From contig JAZUAS010000077.1 of assembly GCA_045638125.1 (NCBI GenBank), forward strand, positions 1 through 8,735: a DNA stretch of 8,735 nucleotides, given 5' to 3'. Under the pieces are notes generated by a model, which ran no database searches, had not been told where the DNA came from, and saw nothing but the letters and a program-made list of their open reading frames with translations. A program made the position numbers and the translations under genes. Source of the stretch: SVTX01 sp045638125. GTDB taxonomy: Bacteria; Bacillota; Clostridia; Oscillospirales; CAG-272. Below, one piece after another: positions 1 through 6,737 of the stretch; position 1 is the stretch's first letter; each line of letters begins with the position of its first letter.

Positions 1-635
1 CGTCTTGACATTGACGGCGTAATGTGGTATGATTTTGTTAGGCTATAATACGCTTGCGAGGTGTACTGAAAGCCTTGGTCACTGTGGAGTTGCAGCTCTG
101 CGGTGACCTTTTCCTTTCTTTTAGCTGCTCTGATTGTGGAAAGAACGAGATTGATATTTTGTTCAGTACCCGTTTTGTATGCAACGATACTATTGTCATA
201 GAGGTCGTGAATAACAGAAAGGTACAGTACGCCTTGTCCTGTCTTGATGTATGAAATATCTGTCACCCATTTTTGATTGGGACGTTCCGCATGAAAATCT
301 CTGTTGAGCAAATTAGGATATCTGTGCAGATGCTCACCGTAATTACGGTATTTCTTGCGGCGAACCACGGAAAGCAGATTGTATTTCTGCATTACACGAA
401 GCACTGTCTTAGGATTCTTATGGATTCCTTGTCTTTCAAGCCATATATGCACTCTACGGTAGCCATAGGTGCTATGGCTGCGTTCCTGACATTCTCGAAT
501 CTTCTCAGCAAGCGGCAGATCCCATGCAGGGACATCCATTCTCTTGACATAGTCATAGTAGCCACTTCTCGATACCTCAAAGAACCGGCACATCTCACTG
601 ATTGAATATTTGTCCTTGTGACGATAGATCACCAT
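1..635 (-). CDS. IS3-family transposase OrfB (DDE integrase), 3' end cut by window edge
   Basis: This is the catalytic subunit of the IS3 transposase, which cuts and joins transposon ends using two metal ions. Translating the minus strand from an ATG at 635 gives about 211 residues with no stop before the window edge. Residues 1-70 hold the N-terminal HTH_21-like region (SRSGYYDYV, then STYGYRRVH, typical of IS3 OrfB). The rve integrase core follows: WVTDIS carries the first catalytic Asp (residue 126) and LHSDQGFQY the second (residue 186). The catalytic Glu, expected about 35 residues later, is off the window. The frame is also open upstream through the orfA stop, so the active product may be an OrfAB fusion made by -1 frameshifting. 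I chose the ATG at 635 because it matches where OrfB proteins usually begin; a GTG at 656 overlapping the orfA TGA is an alternative. Family assignment is secure; the start is not. Confidence 0.88.
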   Translation of the reverse strand, partial: MVIYRHKDKYSISEMCRFFEVSRSGYYDYVKRMDVPAWDLPLAEKIRECQERSHSTYGYRRVHIWLERQGIHKNPKTVLRVMQKYNLLSVVRRKKYRNYGEHLHRYPNLLNRDFHAERPNQKWVTDISYIKTGQGVLYLSVIHDLYDNSIVAYKTGTEQNINLVLSTIRAAKRKEKVTAELQLHSDQGFQYTSQAYYSLTKSYHITPSMSR

Positions 636-652
636 ATATTTTACACTTATCC

Positions 653-988
653 TCACTTCCTTTCTGTGAGCGAGAGAAAATCCCGCATCAGCTCATTTTC
701 CATCTCTAACTGCTTTATCCGCGCATCCTTCCGAGCAAGCTTGTAGCGAAGATCGGCAAGTTTGTCTTCTTCCGTTACCGCGCAATCCTTCGCAGGTCTG
801 CCTTTCTTCTTAATGGCCATCCCTGCGGCTATCTTGCGTTGCTTTTCGTTGTGACGAGAGATGAAATTATGTATTTGTTCTTTGCTAAAGCCCAACTTGG
901 CTCCTATTTCTGCTCTTGTTTTTCCTTCTGCTTTCAAGCGTAGTATCTCTTCTGCATATTGTTCTATATGACGGTATGCTCTGGACAT
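653..988 (-). CDS. IS3-family transposase OrfA (HTH DNA-binding protein)
   Basis: This 111-residue protein is the DNA-binding part of the transposase that recognises the element's ends. Residues about 5-50 form a helix-turn-helix (EILRLKAEGKTRAEIGAKLG, then a recognition helix around SKEQIHNFISRHN). A basic KKKGRP linker follows. The C-terminal third, from ADLRYKLARKDARIKQLEME onward, is a heptad-type leucine zipper, as in other IS3 OrfA proteins, where it mediates OrfA/OrfAB multimerisation. I chose the ATG at 988 rather than the longer 130-residue reading because AGGAGGG lies 7 nt upstream of it and the extension would run through the IS promoter and hairpin. The stop at 653-655 overlaps the orfB frame. 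The last codons (GAA AGG AAG TGA) lack the A6G heptamer used for frameshifting in many IS3 elements. Confidence 0.88.
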   Translation of the reverse strand: MSRAYRHIEQYAEEILRLKAEGKTRAEIGAKLGFSKEQIHNFISRHNEKQRKIAAGMAIKKKGRPAKDCAVTEEDKLADLRYKLARKDARIKQLEMENELMRDFLSLTERK

Positions 989-994
989 AAAAAT

Positions 995-1033
995 CCCTCC
1001 TATGGTAGATATATCTATTCTACCACAGGAGGG
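995..1033 (-). promoter_or_regulatory. Hairpin masking the orfA ribosome binding site
   Basis: Positions 995-1009 and 1019-1033 form a 15-bp inverted repeat (CCCTCCT-x-TGGTAGA against TCTACCA-x-AGGAGGG) around a 9-nt loop. On the minus-strand RNA the single non-Watson-Crick position is a G-U wobble, so the stem is continuous. The downstream arm contains the AGGAGGG Shine-Dalgarno of orfA. In read-through RNA coming from outside the element, the ribosome site would be buried. Runs of T follow the stem on both strands (ATTTTT on minus, TGTTTTTTT on plus), so it may also act as a bidirectional terminator. Confidence 0.75.
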
Positions 1034-1045
1034 TGTTTTTTTCAA
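1017..1045 (-). promoter_or_regulatory. Transposase promoter (TTGAAA-17-TAGAAT)
   Basis: On the minus strand a TTGAAA -35 box (1040-1045) and a TAGAAT -10 box (1017-1022) are separated by exactly 17 bp, close to the sigma-A consensus. Transcription would start near 1010, between the -10 box and the orfA ribosome binding site. The promoter lies wholly inside the insertion sequence end. Its -10 box and part of the spacer are built from the distal arm of the hairpin at 995-1033, so a transcript starting here lacks that arm. Confidence 0.7.
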
Positions 1046-1134
1046 TTGTGCGTTTTTAACGGACTTGTGCAGACATTAAAATCTGTCGGGGTTAATTATT
1101 TGTTTTCTGCGGATCAATTTTTTCTTATCCGTAG

Positions 1135-1153
1135 GGGCGTTCTTTGAACGCCC
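1135..1153. repeat. REP-like palindrome in the 1076-1223 intergenic region
   Basis: GGGCGTTC, a TTT loop and GAACGCCC form a perfect 8-bp palindrome, preceded by GTAG and followed by GTGGG. GC-rich palindromes of the form GTAGGGGCG...CGCCCG occur as dispersed intergenic repeats in many Clostridia, so this is probably a REP-type element (family knowledge, not tested here). No T-run follows on the minus strand, so it is not an obvious terminator for the metallopeptidase gene whose stop is at 1224. The rest of the spacer holds no gene or other clear signal. Confidence 0.5.
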
Positions 1154-1223
1154 GTGGGTATGTCAATATTTTATGATTTCTCCGCTAAGTACATCACGCT
1201 TTATGCTCAATGCTTTTTTATTT

Positions 1224-1955
1224 TTACTGTAAATCAATATTGACCTTTGCAAGCCTCTTTTTCTTTTCCTTGTAGTCGGGAACGAAACGAGAAAGCTCCG
1301 AGTAAAAGCTTTTTGAGTGGTCTTGGTGAATAAAGTGGGTGAATTCGTGGTACACCACATATTCAATACAATCGACGGGGGCATGGACGAGAGCGTAATT
1401 GAACGTAAGTATATTTTTCGTTGAATTACAGCTGCCCCAACGGCTTTTCATGTGTCTGAATTTAAGCTCGGGCATATGTGGGACGTATTTTGCAAAGCTT
1501 GGATGTACGTCGGCGCAAAGGCTCTCTATCATTTCTCGGCATAGCTCGTCAAGGTGCTTTTGCAAAAGTCTTTTCTTCAAGTCGATGTCCTCGGTGTCCT
1601 TTACGGTAAGGATTAGCCTGCCCTCTTTCGTTGCAACGTGGTTTTTGTTTCCTTGACGAATAGAGAGTGGAATAAGATCGTCAAATATAGTAATCGTTTC
1701 ACCGCCATTCAACACGGCAAAGATTTTTGAAGCAGGGGACGGCAGATCTTCGTATTTTTTCAGAGCAGAGAGGATAAAATCAGACTTTTCGATAAGTATT
1801 CTGTCTATATTCTCTTGTGATACTCTCATCGGTGCCGAAACGTGAACGGTAAGATCGCGTTTTATTCGAATGTTGACATTCTTGACCTTCTTTTTTTGAA
1901 GATCATATTCAATCGATCTGCCGGATAAAATGATAGATTTTGTCATTGTGATCAT
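1224..1955 (-). CDS. YgjP-like (DUF45) zinc metallopeptidase
   Basis: This 243-residue protein belongs to the YgjP/DUF45 family of predicted soluble, minimal zinc metallopeptidases related to M48 and SprT/WSS1 proteins. The C-terminal third carries the family signature: MKSRWGSC at residues 169-176, then an HExxH zinc site (HEFTH, 203-207) with the third ligand His213 in QDHSKSFY. The N-terminal half (residues 5-100) has the usual beta-rich YgjP region with the KNVNIRIKRDLTVHVSAP pattern. No signal peptide or membrane segment is visible. The substrate is unknown. It starts 6 bp after the pepF stop with no strong Shine-Dalgarno, so translation is probably coupled to pepF; an ATG at codon 4 is an alternative start. 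Unlike its neighbours it uses TTA and TCA codons freely, for example at codons 10, 76 and 242. Confidence 0.88.
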   Translation of the reverse strand: MITMTKSIILSGRSIEYDLQKKKVKNVNIRIKRDLTVHVSAPMRVSQENIDRILIEKSDFILSALKKYEDLPSPASKIFAVLNGGETITIFDDLIPLSIRQGNKNHVATKEGRLILTVKDTEDIDLKKRLLQKHLDELCREMIESLCADVHPSFAKYVPHMPELKFRHMKSRWGSCNSTKNILTFNYALVHAPVDCIEYVVYHEFTHFIHQDHSKSFYSELSRFVPDYKEKKKRLAKVNIDLQ

Positions 1956-1961
1956 GAAGCT

Positions 1962-3722
1962 TTATTTGCTTGTTTCTGCAATAAATTCGTCGATCTTGTC
2001 GGCGATGATCTGAAGGCTCTTTCTCCAGAATTCGGGCTCGGTGAGGTCTATTCCTGCAATAAGGGCAACGTTTTCAACGCTCTCAACGGTGGTTGCCTTG
2101 AGAAGAGCGCGGTATTTAGGAAGGAATGCCTCTCCCTCCTCCAAATACTTTGCGTATAGACCGCGAGAGAAAAGACCACCAAAGGCATAGGGGAAGTTGT
2201 AGTAGCTGAGTCCTGCGCTGAAATAGTGGCTCTTACAGCACCACATATAGGGATGTAGAGTGCTTTCATCAAGTCCTTCGCCGTAGGCTTCCTTCTGGGC
2301 GTTAGTCATGATCTCCTCGAGATCCTTGGCGAATAGGAAGGTGTTCTTTCTGCGTCTGATAACCTCGTCCTCGAAAAGAAAACGGGAGTAGATGTCTACG
2401 ATGATCTGTGTGCAATCCTGAAGCTGGCTTTCGATAAGTTGTATCTTTTCCGCACCCTCGGATTTTGCGATGGCGTCGTTTACGATAATAAGCTCGTTGA
2501 AGTTGGATGCGGTCTCCGCTACGGGCATTGTGTAACCGGTGTTGAGAGGACGGTGATCCTGGATCATCATTCCGTGATAAGCGTGACCAAGCTCATGCGC
2601 GAGAGTCACAACAGAGCCGAAGCTGCCCGAGAAGTTAGTAAGCACGCGGCTCTGCTTGAGGAAGGGAAGATTGGAGCAGAATGCGCCGCCAACCTTACCT
2701 GCTCTGGGATAGAAGTCTATCCAATTGTTCTTGAATGCCTCGTCAACCATTTCTGCCATGTCGGGAGCGAAGCTTTCAAAATGCTCTACGAGATAAGCGT
2801 GAGCCTCCTCGGCGGTAAAGGTCTTGCCGCCTGCCTTGCCCATGGGAGTATAAAGCTCGTACCAGGGCAGACCGTTCTCAAATCCCAAGAGCTTTGCCTT
2901 GTGGCGGAGATACTGACGGAATTTGGGCATGTATTCGCGCATTGCCTCAAGCATAGCGTCGAGGGTCTCCTTCTTCATTCTGGAGTGCTCAAGGGTCATA
3001 GCAAGGGGATTTTCGTATCCGCGAAGCTCGGCTTCGGTGTTGACCTGCGCCTTTATGCTGTTAAGAGCAAATGCGATGGGGTCTTTGATCTTTCTGTAGC
3101 AGGCAAGCTCTGCCTCAAATGCAGATTTTCTCACCTCGGGGTCATCGCTCTCCGCCATTCCGCGGATTGCCGAGAGGGTGGTTTTTTCGCCCTTGTAGTC
3201 AACCTCGACAGTTGCGGTAAGGTAGGAGAAGAGATCACCCCAAGCGCGGCCGCCCGAAAGATTAAGGCGTGCGAAAACATCCTCTGCTTCGTCACTCATA
3301 TTGTGTGCAACCGACGCCTTGACCTCGCTGAAATAGAACTTATACTGTGCAAGTATCTCGTCGGAGGAGAGAACCTCGTCAAGATTTTCGATCTTGCCCA
3401 CGTATTTTTCAAAGATTACGTTTTCCTTTGCGGTGCTTGCCATAAGAGCCTGGATCTTGGTCATAATACCCGAGACCTCCTTGTCGGTGCTGTTTGCCGA
3501 GCGACGAAGACTGCAATATCCTGCGATCTTGCGCACGAGGACCGCGGTGGACTCCTTGAGATCGATTATCTCACGGAGAGATCTTGCCGTATTGTCATAA
3601 TTTAGAGCTGCAACAATACCTTTGTATGTGGCAACGTTTTTCTCAAGCGCGGCAATGTCCTCGGAAAGTGCGGGATCGTCGATTCCCTTGTAAAATATTT
3701 CAAGTGACCATTCGTTATACAT
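1962..3722 (-). CDS. pepF: Oligoendopeptidase F (M3 family)
   Basis: This is a cytoplasmic zinc oligopeptidase of 586 residues, the normal size for PepF (about 600). It cuts short peptides from protein turnover, signal peptides or nutrition. The N-terminal helical half (residues 1-200) forms the lid that limits access to oligopeptides. The catalytic motif HELGHAYH spans residues 376-383, with zinc ligands His376 and His380 and catalytic Glu377. The third ligand is likely Glu403 in VAETASNFNE. The C-terminal motif HYFSAGLSYYNFPYAFG (499-515) is the conserved substrate and transition-state segment. There is no signal peptide or transmembrane segment. The start at 3722 is fixed by AAGGAG 8 nt upstream (3731-3736), downstream of a consensus promoter. 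It is the first gene of an operon with the YgjP-like peptidase. It uses almost no TTA, CTA or TCA codons over about codons 41-428. Confidence 0.95.
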   Translation of the reverse strand: MYNEWSLEIFYKGIDDPALSEDIAALEKNVATYKGIVAALNYDNTARSLREIIDLKESTAVLVRKIAGYCSLRRSANSTDKEVSGIMTKIQALMASTAKENVIFEKYVGKIENLDEVLSSDEILAQYKFYFSEVKASVAHNMSDEAEDVFARLNLSGGRAWGDLFSYLTATVEVDYKGEKTTLSAIRGMAESDDPEVRKSAFEAELACYRKIKDPIAFALNSIKAQVNTEAELRGYENPLAMTLEHSRMKKETLDAMLEAMREYMPKFRQYLRHKAKLLGFENGLPWYELYTPMGKAGGKTFTAEEAHAYLVEHFESFAPDMAEMVDEAFKNNWIDFYPRAGKVGGAFCSNLPFLKQSRVLTNFSGSFGSVVTLAHELGHAYHGMMIQDHRPLNTGYTMPVAETASNFNELIIVNDAIAKSEGAEKIQLIESQLQDCTQIIVDIYSRFLFEDEVIRRRKNTFLFAKDLEEIMTNAQKEAYGEGLDESTLHPYMWCCKSHYFSAGLSYYNFPYAFGGLFSRGLYAKYLEEGEAFLPKYRALLKATTVESVENVALIAGIDLTEPEFWRKSLQIIADKIDEFIAETSK

Positions 3723-3760
3723 TTTGGGTTCTCCTTAACACATAAAATTAATATAATATT

Positions 3761-3789
3761 ATTATAAAGGTGTTTTGGCGATTTGTCAA
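3761..3789 (-). promoter_or_regulatory. pepF promoter, perfect sigma-A consensus
   Basis: The minus strand reads TTGACA (3784-3789), 17 bp, then TATAAT (3761-3766): consensus boxes at optimal spacing. Transcription should start near 3754, leaving an AT-rich leader of about 30 nt before AAGGAG and the ATG. Such a promoter implies strong constitutive expression of the peptidase operon. The -35 box lies 1 nt after the T-run of the upstream ATPase terminator. Confidence 0.85.
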
Positions 3790-3790
3790 G

Positions 3791-3820
3791 AAAAAATGCC
3801 TCGGACACTGTCCGAGGCAT
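3791..3820 (-). terminator. Intrinsic terminator of the P-type ATPase gene
   Basis: An 11-bp perfect stem (3796-3806 with 3810-3820, core GCCTCGGAC/GTCCGAGGC, 3-nt loop) is followed on the minus strand by TTTTTT. It begins 13 nt beyond the ATPase stop codon. The plus-strand side has a weaker TAATTTTT run, and no plus-strand gene lies upstream to need it. Confidence 0.88.
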
Positions 3821-3833
3821 TAATTTTTGCTTA

Positions 3834-6530
3834 TTATTTGTCGAGCTTCTTGTCAACCGCTCTGTGGATGATCTTTACGATCTCAACAACGGGAATGATA
3901 AGAATTGCAAGACCGAATGCGATTCCGTACTCTGCAAGGTCAAGCTGAGCAAGCTCGAATGCATTTGCAAGGAAGGGAACCTCGATTACCACGGTGGTGA
4001 GGATGAAGGAGAGCACTGCTGCACCCCAGAGCCAGAAGTTTTGCTTCTTCATAGTGAAGATAGAGCCGTGCAGGCTTCTCATGTTGAACGCGTGGCAGAT
4101 CTCGCAGAGCGAGAGAGTAAGGAATGCCATGCTGGTACCAACCTGTGCGCCGTATGCATCAAGAGCCTCTCCGACAAGACCTGCCGCATGAGGATCGGAA
4201 GCAACCAATACGTAACGACCGATAAGGTAGGAAGCCATTGTGATGAGAGTTACAAGAACACCCTGGTATGCAACTGCAAAGCCAAGACCGCCTGCAAAGA
4301 TACCTTCCTTAGAGTCACGGGGCTTGCGCCTCATGATATCGGATTCGGGAGCCTCCATACCGAGAGCAAGTGCAGGGAAGCAGTCGGTAATAAGGTTGAT
4401 CCAGAGAAGGTGTACGGGAGCAAAGATGGTAAATCCGAAGAGAGTTGCGAAGAAGATTGTAAGAACCTCGGAGAGGTTGGATGCCAGCAGGAACTGAATA
4501 GCCTTACGGATATTGTCGTAAATTCTACGTCCTTCGCCAACAGCCGCAACGATGGTTGCGAAGTTGTCGTCTGCAAGGATCATATCTGCAACGTTCTTGG
4601 TAACGTCGGTACCGGTAATACCCATACCAACGCCAATGTCTGCATTCTTGATGGAGGGAGCGTCGTTAACGCCGTCACCGGTCATTGCGGTAACCATGCC
4701 CTTCTTTCTCCAAGCATTGACGATTCTGGTCTTGTGCTCGGGCTGAACGCGTGCGTAAACGCTGTATTTTTCAACTGCGGTCTCAAACTCCTCGTCGGAG
4801 ATCTCGTTAAGCTCAGCGCCGGTAATAGCCTGGGAAGCATCGGAAATAATTCCAAGCTCGCTTGCTATTGCAACTGCGGTGTCTTTGTGGTCACCGGTAA
4901 TCATGATGGGACGGATACCTGCGCTTCTGCACTCGTCGATAGCCGCCTTAACCTCGGGACGAACAGGGTCGATCATACCAACCAGACCAACGAAACAAAG
5001 GTCACACTCAACAGTCGCGGGCTCATAAGCCTCGGGAAGAGCGGTAAGATCCTTCTTCGCTGCTGCAAGAACTCTGAGAGCCTTATCAGCCATAGCCTTA
5101 TTGGATGCAAGGATATTTGCTCTGATAGCGTCGGTCATATCAACGATCTGACCGCCAACGAGAGCCTTTGTGCACTTCTTGAGAAGCTCATCGGGAGCAC
5201 CCTTGGTGAACTGAATGAGGGTTCCATCCTCGGTCTTGTGGATGGTGGACATCATCTTTCTGCCGGAGTCGAAGGGAACCTCGCCAACTCTTTCGAACTT
5301 AACCTTTTCGATGTTCTTGGAAAGACCAAGCTTTTCAGCGTAGTTTACAAGAGCTGCCTCGGTAGGTTCACCGACTGCAGTGCCTGCCTCGGTATCGAAC
5401 TCCGCGTCGGAGCAGAGAGACATAGCGTTTGCAAGAAGAGCCTCGTCGTCACCGTAGTGGTCAACAACGGTCATCTTGTTCTGGGTAAGAGTACCGGTCT
5501 TGTCGGAGCAGATGATCTGTGTGCATCCGAGGGTCTCAACTGCGGTAAGCTTACGAATAATTGCGTTACGCTTGGACATATTGGTAACGCCGATAGAAAG
5601 AACGATAGTAACAACGGTTGCAAGTCCCTCGGGGATAGCCGCAACTGCAAGAGAGATAGCTATCATGAAGGAGTTGAGGATAGGCTCAAAGCCGATACCG
5701 TCACGAATAAGCTGGACGCCGAAGATAACGACGCATATACCGATAACGAGGTAGGTAAGGATCTTGGAAAGACCTGCGAGCTTGATCTGAAGGGGAGTCT
5801 TGCCCTCTTCTGCCTGAGCAAGCGCGTCTGCGATCTTACCCATTTCGGTATCCATACCGGTAGCAACAACTACTGCCTTGCCGCGTCCGTAAACAACTAC
5901 GGAGCCCATAAATACCATGTTCTTGCGGTCGCCGAGAGCAACGTCGCCGTTCTCTCCTGCGGTGAGGACATCTTCCTTCTTGTCAACGGGAACGGATTCA
6001 CCGGTAAGTGCCGCTTCCTCTATTTTCATAGAAGCGCACTCGATGATACGAGCGTCTGCGGGAACTGCGTCACCTGCTTCAAGAACGATAATATCACCAA
6101 CTACCAGATCTTCACTGGGGATGCTGATGAGCTTGCCGTCACGAATGACCTTACTCTGTGCCTTGGACATTTCCTGAAGTGCTTCGATAGCCTTTTCGGC
6201 CTTGCTCTCTTGGAAAACTCCGAGGATGGCGTTGATAAGAACTACCGCCATAATGATAACTACGTCAGCGGGAAATTCCCAATGACCACTGGATACGCCG
6301 TTGTAGATCTCAACGCCTGCGGAAATACCTGCCGCCACCAGAAGAATGATGGTCATAGGCTCTGCTAACTGCTTAAAGAAACGAACGATGAGGGATTCTT
6401 TCTTGCCCTCAGCAAGCTTGTTTTTGCCGTTTTTCTCGAGTCTGGATGCGGCTTCAGCGGCGGTAAGACCGCCCTGTGAGGATGCAACCTCTTCGATAAC
6501 CTCGGCAGAGGATCTGAGATACTCTTTCAT
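3834..6530 (-). CDS. P-type cation-transporting ATPase (P2A, SERCA-like; probable Mn2+/Ca2+ exporter)
   Basis: This integral membrane pump of 898 residues has full P2A length and expels divalent cations using ATP. In order: an N-terminal cation-ATPase domain (1-75); actuator loop with TGES at 176-179; M4 with PEGL at 300-303; phosphorylation site DKTGTLT with Asp343; nucleotide-binding KGAPD at 443-447; hinge TGD at 545-547 and TGDGVND at 617-623; then M5-M10. Residues that line both Ca2+ sites in SERCA appear conserved: Glu301 (M4), Asn685 and Glu688 (M5), Asn712, Thr715 and Asp716 (M6) and Glu810 (M8). It is annotated by family as Ca2+-transporting, but the leader resembles the Mn2+-sensing yybP-ykoY riboswitch, as for Lactococcus YoaB, so Mn2+ efflux is a good alternative. 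The ATG at 6530 follows AAAGGAG at a rather long 12-nt spacing. It has its own promoter and terminator. Only one TTA codon was noted (codon 55). Confidence 0.96.
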   Translation of the reverse strand: MKEYLRSSAEVIEEVASSQGGLTAAEAASRLEKNGKNKLAEGKKESLIVRFFKQLAEPMTIILLVAAGISAGVEIYNGVSSGHWEFPADVVIIMAVVLINAILGVFQESKAEKAIEALQEMSKAQSKVIRDGKLISIPSEDLVVGDIIVLEAGDAVPADARIIECASMKIEEAALTGESVPVDKKEDVLTAGENGDVALGDRKNMVFMGSVVVYGRGKAVVVATGMDTEMGKIADALAQAEEGKTPLQIKLAGLSKILTYLVIGICVVIFGVQLIRDGIGFEPILNSFMIAISLAVAAIPEGLATVVTIVLSIGVTNMSKRNAIIRKLTAVETLGCTQIICSDKTGTLTQNKMTVVDHYGDDEALLANAMSLCSDAEFDTEAGTAVGEPTEAALVNYAEKLGLSKNIEKVKFERVGEVPFDSGRKMMSTIHKTEDGTLIQFTKGAPDELLKKCTKALVGGQIVDMTDAIRANILASNKAMADKALRVLAAAKKDLTALPEAYEPATVECDLCFVGLVGMIDPVRPEVKAAIDECRSAGIRPIMITGDHKDTAVAIASELGIISDASQAITGAELNEISDEEFETAVEKYSVYARVQPEHKTRIVNAWRKKGMVTAMTGDGVNDAPSIKNADIGVGMGITGTDVTKNVADMILADDNFATIVAAVGEGRRIYDNIRKAIQFLLASNLSEVLTIFFATLFGFTIFAPVHLLWINLITDCFPALALGMEAPESDIMRRKPRDSKEGIFAGGLGFAVAYQGVLVTLITMASYLIGRYVLVASDPHAAGLVGEALDAYGAQVGTSMAFLTLSLCEICHAFNMRSLHGSIFTMKKQNFWLWGAAVLSFILTTVVIEVPFLANAFELAQLDLAEYGIAFGLAILIIPVVEIVKIIHRAVDKKLDK

Positions 6531-6585
6531 GTTTGTCGAAAACTCCTTTTTTGATTTTTTTGTTTTCGCGGAGGTCTTTTTAGTG

Positions 6586-6619
6586 AAAAAAAGACCTATC
6601 CGCCCATGCAGATAAGTCT
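6586..6619 (-). terminator. Expression-platform terminator of the ATPase leader
   Basis: On the minus strand AGACTTATCTGC (6619-6608) pairs with GCGGATAGGTCT (6603-6592) through 12 positions including two G-U wobbles, with an ATGG loop. Six further T residues follow (6591-6586). It lies about 55 nt before the ATPase start codon, inside the leader rather than after a gene, so it is best read as a regulated terminator. Its 3' arm can also pair with AAAAAGACC just downstream (about 6581-6573). Confidence 0.8.
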
Positions 6620-6705
6620 CATCATTTGAAATAAAGCCATGGAGAAAAATTCACCTGTGATGTTGACTTTACCACGCTTTCGCGCTGATTACTCCCTTAT
6701 ACTTG
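6586..6705 (-). promoter_or_regulatory. Candidate yybP-ykoY (Mn2+) riboswitch
   Basis: The ATPase leader on the minus strand contains features I associate with the yybP-ykoY family: AAGGGAGTAATC at about 6698-6687, a GAAA-capped hairpin (GCGCGAAAGCG), AAAGTCAACAT after it, a second arm closed by TAAAG/CTTTA (about 6671 and 6632), and the closing segment GAGACTTATCTG. ATAAG next to GGGAG can pair with CTTAT to make helix P1. The same CTTATCTGC segment is the 5' arm of the terminator that follows, so P1 and the terminator exclude each other. In this family Mn2+ stabilises P1, so ligand binding would permit read-through into the ATPase gene. The call is by recalled motif, not by covariance search. 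Confidence 0.72.
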
Positions 6706-6708
6706 ATT

Positions 6709-6737
6709 ATTTTACCAAAAAAACGCGCGCTTGTCAA
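6709..6737 (-). promoter_or_regulatory. ATPase promoter (TTGACA-17-TAAAAT)
   Basis: The minus strand carries TTGACA (6732-6737), a 17-bp spacer with a GCGCGCG run, and TAAAAT (6709-6714). The predicted start near 6702 falls just before the first conserved segment of the candidate riboswitch, as expected if the aptamer sits at the 5' end of the transcript. Confidence 0.8.

Larger units (their letters stand above)
1..1075 (-). mobile_element. IS3-family (IS150-like) insertion sequence, partial
   Basis: This is an insertion sequence with two consecutive reading frames on the minus strand: a helix-turn-helix orfA and a DDE-integrase orfB in the -1 frame relative to it, the hallmark of the IS3 family. 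The promoter-proximal end is inside the window. Reading the minus strand, the element probably begins at 1075 with TGTCTGCACAAG, giving the terminal TG/CA expected of IS3 elements. The other end, the rest of orfB and both target-site copies lie beyond position 1. Nothing seen indicates decay: orfA is intact and orfB is open to the window edge. The exact end at 1075 is inferred from the TG rule and from resemblance to IS150-type ends, because the second inverted repeat is not available for comparison. Confidence 0.88.

Noticed and set aside
54..605. Plus-strand open frames across the left end
   Set aside because: They lie opposite orfB, whose minus-strand translation gives a clear IS3 integrase; the plus-strand proteins have no recognisable features.
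989..1045. Longer orfA start giving a 130-residue protein
   Set aside because: The extension runs through the IS promoter and hairpin, and the ATG at 988 has an excellent Shine-Dalgarno.
1122..1153. GGGCGTTC/GAACGCCC hairpin as terminator of the pepF operon
   Set aside because: On the minus strand it is followed by CTACGGATAAG rather than a T-run.
2439..3605. 388-codon open frame opposite pepF
   Set aside because: Same register effect; pepF has complete M3 motifs and its own promoter and Shine-Dalgarno on the other strand.
3783..6368. 861-codon open frame on the plus strand opposite the ATPase gene
   Set aside because: It is in exact codon register with the ATPase, begins inside a terminator hairpin, has no ribosome binding site, and translates to a Cys/Asn-rich sequence with no recognisable domain. 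It follows from TTA/CTA/TCA avoidance in the real gene.
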